Below are positions 17,298-25,500 of a stretch of 64,000 bases of DNA, one piece after another; within the stretch, counting starts at the first letter, position 1, and each line of letters begins with the position of its first letter. The position numbers were made by a program, and so were the translations under genes. The notes below the pieces were generated by a model. The model was not told the DNA's origin. It did not search any database and saw nothing but the letters and a program-made list of their open reading frames with translations. The stretch comes from CAMDTE01 sp034679985 (GTDB lineage: Bacteria; Bacteroidota; Bacteroidia; Flavobacteriales; Schleiferiaceae), in the NCBI GenBank assembly GCA_034679985.1, contig JAXITR010000005.1, positions 1 through 64,000 of the forward strand. Reading direction: 5' to 3'.

Positions 17298-18131
17298 CGG
17301 GCGCGAGGCCGTTAGGAGCTGGTGCAGTCGAACGGTTTCTTGGGCAGCTTTGGGGTCGTGTACCCGCAACACGTGCGCGCCGCGGTCCAAGGCCCAGGCG
17401 TGGGCCGCGGTGGTTCCGTTCAGGGCGAGTTCGGGAGTGGTGTCCAAGGATTTGTAAATCATCGATTTACGGGACACTCCCACCAGCAGGGGGCAACCGA
17501 GGGCTTGAAAGACCTCCAATTGGTCCAAGAGGTTGAAGTTGTGGTCCGCGGTTTTGCCGAATCCAAAGCCGGGATCGAGGAGGATGTCGTTCACGCCCAA
17601 GCTGCGAAGTTCGTCCAAGCGCTGGGCAAAAAAGCCAAAAACTTCTTGAACCACCTGGGTGTACTGCGGAGCCACTTGCATGGCGTCCGGCCGTCCTTGG
17701 TGGTGCATGGCGATGTACGGCACTTGGGAAGCCGCAACCAGGGGTGCCATTTTTGGGTCCCAAAGACCGGCGGATACATCGTTGATCAAGCTGGCGCCTG
17801 CGTCCAATGCGCGCTGGGCCACGAACGCGCGGTAGGTATCCACGGAAACGGGAACGGTGGGGTGGTTTTTAGCCAAGTAGTTCAACACGGGAGCGATGCG
17901 CTGCCATTCTTCTTCTTCCGTGGGTGGGGTGGAGCCCGGCCGCGTGGAACAGCCGCCCACGTCGATCCAATCGGCCCCGTCCGAAATCAAGGAATCCGCT
18001 TTCACGCAGGCCTCTTCCGCCAATGCCCGACCGTCCGCGTAGAACGAATCCGGGGTTGCGTTTAGAATACCCAGAACCACGGGGTTTTCCAAAGACCAAA
18101 GGCCTTGGCGGAGTCGGACAAAGTGCACCAT
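17283..18131 (-). CDS. folP: Dihydropteroate synthase
   Basis: 282 residues from the ATG at 18131. The frame is open much further upstream, but that part is antisense to the divergent gene and carries no homology. The enzyme condenses p-aminobenzoate with 6-hydroxymethyl-dihydropterin pyrophosphate in folate synthesis and is the sulfonamide target. Signatures: VVLGILNATPDSFYADG, DGADWIDVGGCSTRPG, SLINDVSAG, DILLDPGFGFGKT and LLVGVSRKSMI, which carries the substrate-binding SRK. The length is normal. It has its own promoter in the divergent spacer and overlaps comEC by 15 bp at its 3' end. Confidence 0.95.
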   Translation of the reverse strand: MVHFVRLRQGLWSLENPVVLGILNATPDSFYADGRALAEEACVKADSLISDGADWIDVGGCSTRPGSTPPTEEEEWQRIAPVLNYLAKNHPTVPVSVDTYRAFVAQRALDAGASLINDVSAGLWDPKMAPLVAASQVPYIAMHHQGRPDAMQVAPQYTQVVQEVFGFFAQRLDELRSLGVNDILLDPGFGFGKTADHNFNLLDQLEVFQALGCPLLVGVSRKSMIYKSLDTTPELALNGTTAAHAWALDRGAHVLRVHDPKAAQETVRLHQLLTASRPSSVG

Positions 18132-18142
18132 CGATTGTATTG

Positions 18143-18150
18143 TATCTTCG
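18143..18150 (+). promoter_or_regulatory. Putative -7 element TATCTTCG for the DUF1599 operon
   Basis: One mismatch to TAnnTTTG, 17 nt before the ATG at 18168. Confidence 0.4.
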
Positions 18151-18155
18151 CTGTT

Positions 18156-18163
18156 CAAAGGTA
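18156..18163 (-). promoter_or_regulatory. -7 element TACCTTTG for folP
   Basis: An exact TAnnTTTG match on the minus strand, 24 nt before the folP ATG. It overlaps the predicted start region of the divergent operon. Confidence 0.5.
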
Positions 18164-18167
18164 ACCC

Positions 18168-18704
18168 ATGACCCGAACCCAAACCGAATACGCGGCTGTT
18201 TTGGCGGAATGCCGCGCCTTGTTTGCGAAAAAACTGCTCGATTACGGCCCGGCGTGGCGCATTCTCCGTCTTCCCTCGTTGACGGATCAATTGTACATCA
18301 AGGCCAACCGCATACGAAGCATCCAGCAAGCCGGCACGCAACTGGTGGACGATCCCATTGAAGGCGAGTTCATCGGTTTGCTGAACTACAGCATTGCGGC
18401 TTTGGTTCAGTTGGAATTGGGGGTGGTGGATCAGCCAGATTTGAGTACTGAAGAGGCGCTGCATGAATTTGATAAGCAGGCAGATAAGGCATTTCAATTG
18501 ATGGAAAAGAAGAACCACGATTACGGTGAGGCTTGGCGCGACATGCGCATTCCCAGTTTGGCGGACATGATCCTTCAAAAAATTCTGCGCGTCAAACAAA
18601 TTGAAGACAATGCGGGCCAAACTCTGGTCAGCGAGGGGGTAGAAGCCAACTACCTGGACATGATCAATTACGCGGCTTTTGCGTTAATCAAAATGAAATC
18701 CTAA
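18168..18704 (+). CDS. DUF1599 (nucleotide modification-associated domain 1) protein
   Basis: 178 residues made of two copies of the same unit. The first is near residues 20-85 (KLLDYGPAWRILRLPSLTDQ then NRIRSIQQ); the second near 105-178 (KKNHDYGEAWRDMRIPSLAD then RVKQIEDNAG). Both end in a helical LLNY/MINY segment. DUF1599 proteins are conserved in Bacteroidota and have been grouped with nucleotide-modification proteins by comparative genomics; the biochemical role is not established. It is the first gene of a run leading 6 bp later to the DoxX protein and on to tpiA, an arrangement I recall from other Bacteroidota. Confidence 0.85.
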   Translation: MTRTQTEYAAVLAECRALFAKKLLDYGPAWRILRLPSLTDQLYIKANRIRSIQQAGTQLVDDPIEGEFIGLLNYSIAALVQLELGVVDQPDLSTEEALHEFDKQADKAFQLMEKKNHDYGEAWRDMRIPSLADMILQKILRVKQIEDNAGQTLVSEGVEANYLDMINYAAFALIKMKS

Positions 18705-18710
18705 TACACC

Positions 18711-19898
18711 ATGAAGACGTTTTCGTTCGCTTCCGTTGCAACCCAACTGGCTCGGCTGTTGGTGGGAGCCTTGTTTGTGTTTTCCGGAGTCATCAAGCTC
18801 AACGACCCGGTTGGTTTTGGGTACAAGTTGGAGGAGTATTTCTCTGAAAGTGTTCTGAATTTGCCTTTTTTGGAGCCTTTTGCCCTGGCATTGGCCGTTT
18901 TTTTGGTGGTATTGGAGGTTTTGTTGGGAGTAGCGCTCTTGTTGGGGGTATTCGGCAAATGGACCTTGCTGCTGTTGGCCCTCATGATGGGCTTCTTCAC
19001 CTTCCTCACCTTCTACAGTGCCTACTTCAACAAAGTGACCGATTGCGGTTGCTTTGGCGACGCTATTCCGTTGACTCCCTGGGAGTCCTTCACCAAGGAC
19101 GTGGTGCTGTCGGTTTTGATTGCCGTCCTGTACTGGGGTAAGTCCTTCATTCAGCCGGTATTGCCCTCCAAGGCGAACGGAGTGGTGTTGTCCGCAGCCC
19201 TGATTTCTTCCTTGTTTTTTGGGTACTGGGTACTGCACCACCTTCCGGTATGGGATTTTCGCGCCTACAAACCGGGCACTGTGGTGGAGGAGTCCATGAA
19301 ATCGGCAGAGGAATTGGGTTTGCAAGGTCCGGTTTACGAGACCTACTACACCTTGAAAAACAAGCAATCGGGCGAGGAAATGGAAGTCAGCGGCACCGCC
19401 TACACGCAAGAAAAATGGTACGAAAAGACCGATTGGGAGCTGCAGGCAGACAAAATTCGGCAAGCGAAGATCCAGGAAGGATACGTGCCGCCCATTCACG
19501 ATTTTTCGTTGGTGGTGGACGGCGAAGACCGCACGGCCTCTCTGTTGGCTGAAGAAAAAGTAATCTGGATAACCCTGTACCGATTGGATCGTACCGACGC
19601 GGAAAATTTCAAGCGCATTGCGGACGCCGCCTGGGCTTGGGAGAAGCAAGGTTGGACGGTAGTAGCGTTGACGTCGTCCAGTCCGGAAGAGATTGACGAA
19701 TGGGCGCATCAATACAACGCACCCTTTGCGTGGGCGGCCATGGACGGAACCACGGTCAAGACCATCAACCGCGGAAATCCGGGAATTACCCTGCTGCAAA
19801 AGGGCAAAATCGTGATGCACCTGCACGGCAACGACATTACGTCCTCCTGGAATCCGGATTCGGCATTGGTGGAAGGTTTGCAAGCTTTGACAAAGTAA
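18711..19898 (+). CDS. BT_3928-like DoxX/MauE-type membrane protein with thioredoxin-like C-terminus
   Basis: 395 residues. The N-terminal 145 residues form a four-helix DoxX/MauE-like membrane domain (LARLLVGALFVFSGVIKLNDP) with the DCGCFGD cysteine motif near residue 110, as in MauE-type proteins linked to disulfide chemistry. A further helix lies at about 157-180. The C-terminal part (about 190-395) is extracytoplasmic and ends in a domain with thioredoxin-like secondary-structure order but no CxxC. The family is widely conserved in Bacteroidota next to DUF1599 and tpiA. The function is unknown; involvement in redox homeostasis of the envelope is an inference. Confidence 0.8.
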   Translation: MKTFSFASVATQLARLLVGALFVFSGVIKLNDPVGFGYKLEEYFSESVLNLPFLEPFALALAVFLVVLEVLLGVALLLGVFGKWTLLLLALMMGFFTFLTFYSAYFNKVTDCGCFGDAIPLTPWESFTKDVVLSVLIAVLYWGKSFIQPVLPSKANGVVLSAALISSLFFGYWVLHHLPVWDFRAYKPGTVVEESMKSAEELGLQGPVYETYYTLKNKQSGEEMEVSGTAYTQEKWYEKTDWELQADKIRQAKIQEGYVPPIHDFSLVVDGEDRTASLLAEEKVIWITLYRLDRTDAENFKRIADAAWAWEKQGWTVVALTSSSPEEIDEWAHQYNAPFAWAAMDGTTVKTINRGNPGITLLQKGKIVMHLHGNDITSSWNPDSALVEGLQALTK

Positions 19899-19904
19899 AC
19901 CGCA

Positions 19905-20903
19905 GTGCGGCGCATCGGTCAATCGCTTTTGGTGCTGTGGGGCGTTGCAACCCTGGTGTTTTTCCTTTTTCACGGCGTAGCCGGGGACCCGGCGCGGATG
20001 ATGTTGGACCAGCGGGAAGACCCGGAACAACTGGCCTTGCTGCGCCAACAGTACGGTTTTGACCAACCGCTCCCGGTTCAGTACGGTCGGTTTTTAATGC
20101 ACCTTTCGCCGGTGCGTCCCGGTGCCGACGGATGGACGTTGGATTGGCCGGACCTGCAAACCAGCTACCAACGACCCGGAACGTCGGTGGTGGATTTGTT
20201 GGCCGCTACCTTTCCCAACACCTTGTTGTTGGCCGTGCTTTCGATGCTGTTTGCGGTACTCTTGAGCATTCCACTGGGAATTGCATCCGCACTCTACATG
20301 GGCTCGTGGTGGGACCGGGGAATCGCATTCGTGTCCACCTTAGGCATGGCCGCTCCCAGTTTTTTGGTAGCGATTTTGATTGCCTGGTGGCTTGGTTTTG
20401 CGTGGCACGATTGGACCGGTCTTCCGCTCACGGGCAATTTTCGGGAACTGGACGACTACGGGGATTCCATGCACGTGCATTGGAGGCATGCGGTGCTGCC
20501 CGCGCTGACGCTGGGCATCCGGCCTTTGGGTGTTTTGATCCAAATGATGCGTTCCTCCGCTTTGGAAGTTTTGTCCCAAGACTACATCCGCACTGCTCGG
20601 GCCAAAGGGGTCACCACCGCCGGGCTGGTTTGGCGTCACGTTCTTCGCAATGCGTTCAACCCACTGGTGACCACGTTATCCGGTTGGTTTGCCGGATTGT
20701 TGAGCGGTGCCGTTTTCGTGGAAGCTGTTTTTGGTTGGAACGGAACGGGCAAGCTCATGGTGGAGGCGTTGAACGGACGGGACCTGCCCGTCATCATGGG
20801 GTGCGTACTGTTTCTCTCCGTGGTTTTTGTGGTGCTGCAGGCGTTGGTGGATGCAGCCTACGGTTTCTTGGACCCGCGGGCAAATCGTACCTTCACGGCA
20901 TGA
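19905..20903 (+). CDS. Oligopeptide-type ABC transporter permease (DppB/OppB family)
   Basis: 332 residues from a GTG at 19905. It is the membrane subunit of a peptide/nickel-type importer. Features are the N-terminal helix, a long periplasmic loop (PVRPGADGWTLDWP), about six membrane segments and the EAA-type cytoplasmic loop (DYIRTARAKGVTTAGLVWRHVLRNAFNP), which contacts the ATPase. No DppC, ATPase or binding protein is encoded in the window, so partners must be elsewhere. It lies 6 bp after the DoxX gene and overlaps tpiA by 4 bp (ATGA), so all are likely one operon. Confidence 0.9.
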   Translation: MRRIGQSLLVLWGVATLVFFLFHGVAGDPARMMLDQREDPEQLALLRQQYGFDQPLPVQYGRFLMHLSPVRPGADGWTLDWPDLQTSYQRPGTSVVDLLAATFPNTLLLAVLSMLFAVLLSIPLGIASALYMGSWWDRGIAFVSTLGMAAPSFLVAILIAWWLGFAWHDWTGLPLTGNFRELDDYGDSMHVHWRHAVLPALTLGIRPLGVLIQMMRSSALEVLSQDYIRTARAKGVTTAGLVWRHVLRNAFNPLVTTLSGWFAGLLSGAVFVEAVFGWNGTGKLMVEALNGRDLPVIMGCVLFLSVVFVVLQALVDAAYGFLDPRANRTFTA

Positions 20904-21664
20904 AAATGCTAGCCGGTAACTGGAAAATGAACACCACTCCTCAAGAGGGATTGGCGTTGTTGGATGAATTGGTAGAAGGTTTAACCCCAGACCGAATTGG
21001 AGACGTCCACCTGGTGGTGGCTCCTCCGTTTACTCACTTGTGGGCCTCCGTGCAACGGTTGTGGGACTTTCCGGAAATCAGCGTTGCCGCGCAAAACTGC
21101 CACGAACAGGCCAGCGGTGCCTTCACCGGCGAGGTTTCCTTGCCCATGCTGAAGGATTTGGACGTGGACGCGGTTTTGTTGGGCCATTCGGAGCGACGTC
21201 AGTACTTTGGTGAAACGGACCGTCAAATTGCAGCCAAGCTGCGCGCTGCGCTGAACGCTGAGCTATCCCCAATACTTTGTGTGGGAGAAACGCTCGACGA
21301 GCGCAAGTCCGGCCGGGAATGGGAGGTTGTTCAACACCAGTTGCAGGTGGCGTTGGCGGAGGTTTCTGCCGACGAGGCCCACAACGTAGTGGTGGCCTAC
21401 GAACCCGTTTGGGCCATCGGAACCGGAGAAGTTGCTTCCCCCGAACAAGCCCAAGAAATGCACGCCCGCATCCGCACGTGGCTCCGCGAACGCTTTGACG
21501 CAGAAACGGCGTCCATCATGGCCCTGCTCTACGGCGGAAGCGTGAAGCCGGACAACGCTGCGGCCCTTTTTGGACAAAAAGACATCAACGGCGGACTGAT
21601 TGGCGGTGCATCCTTGAAAGCCAACGACTTTTTGGCCCTGCTGGACGCCCTGCGTTCGGCCTAA
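20900..21664 (+). CDS. tpiA: Triosephosphate isomerase
   Basis: 254 residues from the ATG at 20900, overlapping the permease stop codon. It interconverts dihydroxyacetone phosphate and glyceraldehyde 3-phosphate in glycolysis. Signatures: LAGNWKMN (Asn and Lys of the active site), LGHSERRQYFGE (catalytic His), VVAYEPVWAIGTGEVAS (catalytic Glu and flexible loop 6) and YGGSVKPDN with GGLIGGASL for phosphate binding. The length and all catalytic residues are normal. The open frame extends far upstream only as a shadow of the permease gene. Confidence 0.97.
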   Translation: MKMLAGNWKMNTTPQEGLALLDELVEGLTPDRIGDVHLVVAPPFTHLWASVQRLWDFPEISVAAQNCHEQASGAFTGEVSLPMLKDLDVDAVLLGHSERRQYFGETDRQIAAKLRAALNAELSPILCVGETLDERKSGREWEVVQHQLQVALAEVSADEAHNVVVAYEPVWAIGTGEVASPEQAQEMHARIRTWLRERFDAETASIMALLYGGSVKPDNAAALFGQKDINGGLIGGASLKANDFLALLDALRSA

Positions 21665-21675
21665 AATACCCCCTC

Positions 21676-22536
21676 ATGGATTACGTATGCTTGGACTTGG
21701 AGGTAGCCAACTCCATCGCCTTGGAATTGCTTCAAGCCGATTTGGACGCTCTGCCCGTAGAAACGGTTGATTTTCCCGATGGTGAAGAGGGGTGCCGCGC
21801 TTTGGCCTACATCCCCCTGGATCAATTTCAAGGAGTTACCGCAGAAGACTTTCCCATGGCGTCGTCAGTAGGCGAAGTTCGCTGGACGGAAACCCGGATG
21901 GAGCACCAAAATTGGAATGCCGTGTGGGAGGCCTCGTTTTCGCCCATTTCGGTGGGGAACCAACTGCTCATCCGCGCACCCTTTCACGAGGCTCCCGCCG
22001 CAGGCGCCTACGAGCACGAAATCGTTTTGGAACCCAAGATGGCCTTTGGCACCGGGCACCACGCCACCACCTACCTGATGTGCGAGGCGCTGTTGGCGAT
22101 GCCTTTGTTGGGCAAGCGCGTGCTGGACATGGGGTGCGGTACCGCGGTACTGGCGGTTTTGGCAGCTCAACGAGGAGCATCGTTTTCTGCCGGGATTGAC
22201 ATTGACGAACACGCCGTTCGGAACGCGCGCGAAATTGCCGCGAACAACGCCTTTCCGGAAATGCCCTTGGCCGTAGGGGATGCCGGCGTTCTGCCGTTGC
22301 TGGATTGGACGGCCCCGGGATTTGATGTTTTTATCGCCAACATTCAACGCAATGTGTTGTTGGAAGACCTCGCCACCTACGCGCCCTTCGTTCGGCCGGG
22401 GGGTGTGGTACTTTTGAGTGGGTTTTACGAAGAGGACGTGCCCGTTCTGCGCGAACACGCGGAATCGTTGGGCTTGTTTTTTGAAGGAATGGCCTCAAAA
22501 GATCGGTGGTGCCGCTTGGATTTGCGCAAACCCTAA
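21676..22536 (+). CDS. prmA: Ribosomal protein L11 methyltransferase
   Basis: 286 residues. It trimethylates ribosomal protein L11 using S-adenosylmethionine. The family motif MAFGTGHHATT lies near residue 120, and the SAM-binding Gly-rich loop VLDMGCGTAVLAVLAAQRGA follows (about 147-166). GIDIDEHAVRNA is motif II, and FIANIQRNVL near 220 is the NxxxN-like catalytic segment. The N-terminal domain is shorter and more divergent than in E. coli PrmA, as is common in Bacteroidota. It lies 11 bp after tpiA, in the same run. Confidence 0.92.
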   Translation: MDYVCLDLEVANSIALELLQADLDALPVETVDFPDGEEGCRALAYIPLDQFQGVTAEDFPMASSVGEVRWTETRMEHQNWNAVWEASFSPISVGNQLLIRAPFHEAPAAGAYEHEIVLEPKMAFGTGHHATTYLMCEALLAMPLLGKRVLDMGCGTAVLAVLAAQRGASFSAGIDIDEHAVRNAREIAANNAFPEMPLAVGDAGVLPLLDWTAPGFDVFIANIQRNVLLEDLATYAPFVRPGGVVLLSGFYEEDVPVLREHAESLGLFFEGMASKDRWCRLDLRKP

Positions 22537-22566
22537 GTCGTTTTAACCGGTACTCAAGGAAAAAGC

Positions 22567-25500
22567 ATGAAACCAACGTTCGATTCGTTTCTACCGCGTG
22601 CAATCCGTTGGTTTTTGGTTCTTTTGTTACCCGTTGTCGTGGCGACGTCGGCCCGCGCGCAATCGCTTAAAGCGTTTCCAACGGACCCCAAAGCATTTGA
22701 GGAGTCGTTCGCCAAGACTTTTGCCGCTCTGTACGGGAACAAGAAGGCAGCCGATCAAGAATTAATCCCCTTTTGGGCGGCCTGGGAAAATCAATCCCCT
22801 GAAAATCAAGTCAAGTGGATTCAATTGGCCAACGGACTGGTCAAAAAGCGCGCAACCAATTTGGAGCCGTGGATGAACTACACCGAAGTCTTTCGCGCGT
22901 GGTGTGCTTTGGAGGACGAAGGGGTGGACGACGCTTGGCTGGAACACTCCGAGGAATTGCTGAAAAAAGCACCCCTGCGGGAGTACACGGATCATTTTCG
23001 GCAATGGAAACTGATTTGGTACCGGGGCGAACTGTTCAACGACGGCAATTTGGTGTGGCGTTTGGCGGAAACGCCTATCGCTTTTGGAGCAGACCCCCTT
23101 CCGTATGTGGTTTTGGAGGCCCAACAAGTTCGGGGTCGGTTCAAAACGGATTCCACCGTGGTGGATGCGGTCAACGGCAAGTACTACCCCACAGCGCACC
23201 GCTTGGAGGTTCGCGAGGGAGCATTGGTTTCCTGGACGCGTGCGGGCTTTTCCCCGGATTCGCTCTACGCAGAGTTGGGCCCCTTTGTTTTGGACGCCAG
23301 CAAACCCGGTTGGACCGCAGACACCGCTACTTTGTACAGCAAGATGTACCTGCGTGAGCCCGCATTGGGCAAGTTTGAGGAGCGATTGAGCGTGCGGAGT
23401 GAGGAAGAACGCGCCACTTTTCCCCGCTTTGAGGGATTTGAGGACCGACTGGTGCTGACGGACTTTTTTCCGGGGGTGGACTACACCGGAGGATTTTCCG
23501 TCATGGGACGGAAGTTTTTCGCGTCGGTGCGCCAAGGACGTGCTCAGTTCGTCTTCAAGTACGACCAAAAACCAGCGCTTCGTTTGCGCGCGCCCCGTTT
23601 TTTGATCACGCCCGAAGCCCTATCCTCGGAGCAAAGTGCCGTGTCCTTCTTGTTTGCCAGCGGAGATTCCCTGTACCACCCCAAATCGGAAATCAGGTTT
23701 GACCCGGCAACCCAAGAAGTCCGCATTCGTCGGCCCCAAGTGGGGCTGGCCCTGGTTCCCTTTGTGGATTCCTACCACGGAGTCGATATTTATTTGGATA
23801 AAATCGACTGGAAAACAGACCAGCCGGCCTACTTTTTAGGAACCCTAAACTTGGGTACGCCCGCGCCGATGGTGGTGGAGAGTCGGCAGTACTTCCGGGG
23901 CGATCGATTCAGTTCGTTGCAAGGATTGGCGGCCAAAAATCCGCTGTATCTGGTGGATAAAATTGCCACCTCCTACAACAACAGTTTGAGCTTGAAGGAC
24001 ATGGCTCGTGCCTACGGCATGGGCGAGCAGGCCTGCGAAATTTTCATGATGGAGCTGGCCGTCATGGGGTTTGTGCGTTACGATTTGGAGCGCCAGTGGA
24101 TTGACGTGCAACCCAAGGTTCGGGAGTACATTTTGAACGACCAAGCCAAGCGCGATTACGACGTCATCCAATTGGTTTCCGAAGTGGCCACCGGCATGAA
24201 CGCTCAGGTCAGTTTGCTGACCGGGGACATGGATTTGGTGGGCATTCGGGAATTGGCGGTGTCTGACTCGCAAAAAGTGGCTTTTTATCCGGAAAAGCAG
24301 CGGATTGTGCTCAAAAAAGGGCTGGATTTTGACTTTGACGGGGTGGTAAAAGCCGGTCGGTTTACTTTTCACGGACGCCAGTTTCGCTTCACCTACGTGC
24401 CCTTTGAGTTGGCCATGGCCACCATCGACTCCATGAAATTTGCCGTCGAATCGTTTGAGGCAGAGTCCGACGGCCGCAAACGTTTGGTTCAGGTGCGCAA
24501 CACCCTGCAAAACATCAACGGTCGGCTGCAAATTGACCATCCCCAGAACAAGTCCAGCACCAAGCGCTACACCGAATACCCCATTTTCACCAGCGGAAAG
24601 CGATCGTACGTGTACTACGACAAACCGTCGACCTACGGCGGGGTGTACAAAAGAGACAAATTCAACGTGGAAATTGCTCCGTTTGTGATTGATTCTCTGG
24701 ACAATACCTCCACGCAAGGCCTCAAGTTTGACGGGGTGTTCACGTCCGCCGGGATTTTTCCGGTCATGAACCAAAAGATTGGCGTGCAGCGGGATTATTC
24801 GTTGGGATTCACCGCACAAACCCCAGCCTCCGGCTGGGGAGCCTACGGCGGCAAAGGCACCGTGGTGGGCGAAATCTCCTTGAGTCTCAAAGGCCTGGAG
24901 TCCAAAGGCGACCTCGTGTACGTCCGCACCCGATCCCAGGCAGATCCCTGGGTGCTCTTCCCGGATTCCACGCGCGGATTGGCCCTGCAGTCCCAGTTGA
25001 CCGCCTTGGCCGGTTCCGCCACCACCGGCCATCCGGACATGGTTGGTCAAAAGCTTCAGGTTCAGTGGTATCCCTACGCGGCCACCTGGAAGGCACGCAC
25101 CACGCGCGATTCCTTGGCGATTTACGGCAAAGAAAACGGCTGGTTCCGCGGGCAGTTGGTGTACCGTCCAGACAAATTAAGTGCCAATGGAGTTTTGGGC
25201 CTGCACCGCTCCGAAACCCAATCAGCAGAGATGGCTTTGTTTGCGGGGAGCATCAAATCCAACCGGGCTGATTTCCGGGTGCGCGCCGCAGACAGCGGCC
25301 CGTGGGGCTTTGTGTTGCCCAACGCTTCCGCCAACCTGGACTTGGTGGCGCGCAAGGGCACCTACGTGAGCAATGCGGGTGCCTCCCGAATGCAGTTCCC
25401 CATCAACCAGTACGCGTCCACCATGGACCGGGCGCTTTGGGACATCCCCAAGGAATCCGTAGCCTTGTCCAAAGGCACGGTGGGGGCTCAGGCAGAACTG

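Noticed and set aside
18132..18620. N-terminal extension of folP
   Set aside because: It is antisense to the DUF1599 gene and precedes the folP promoter and ATG.
20132..20899. Long upstream extension of tpiA
   Set aside because: Out-of-frame shadow of the permease; the isomerase begins with MKMLAGNWKMN at 20900.
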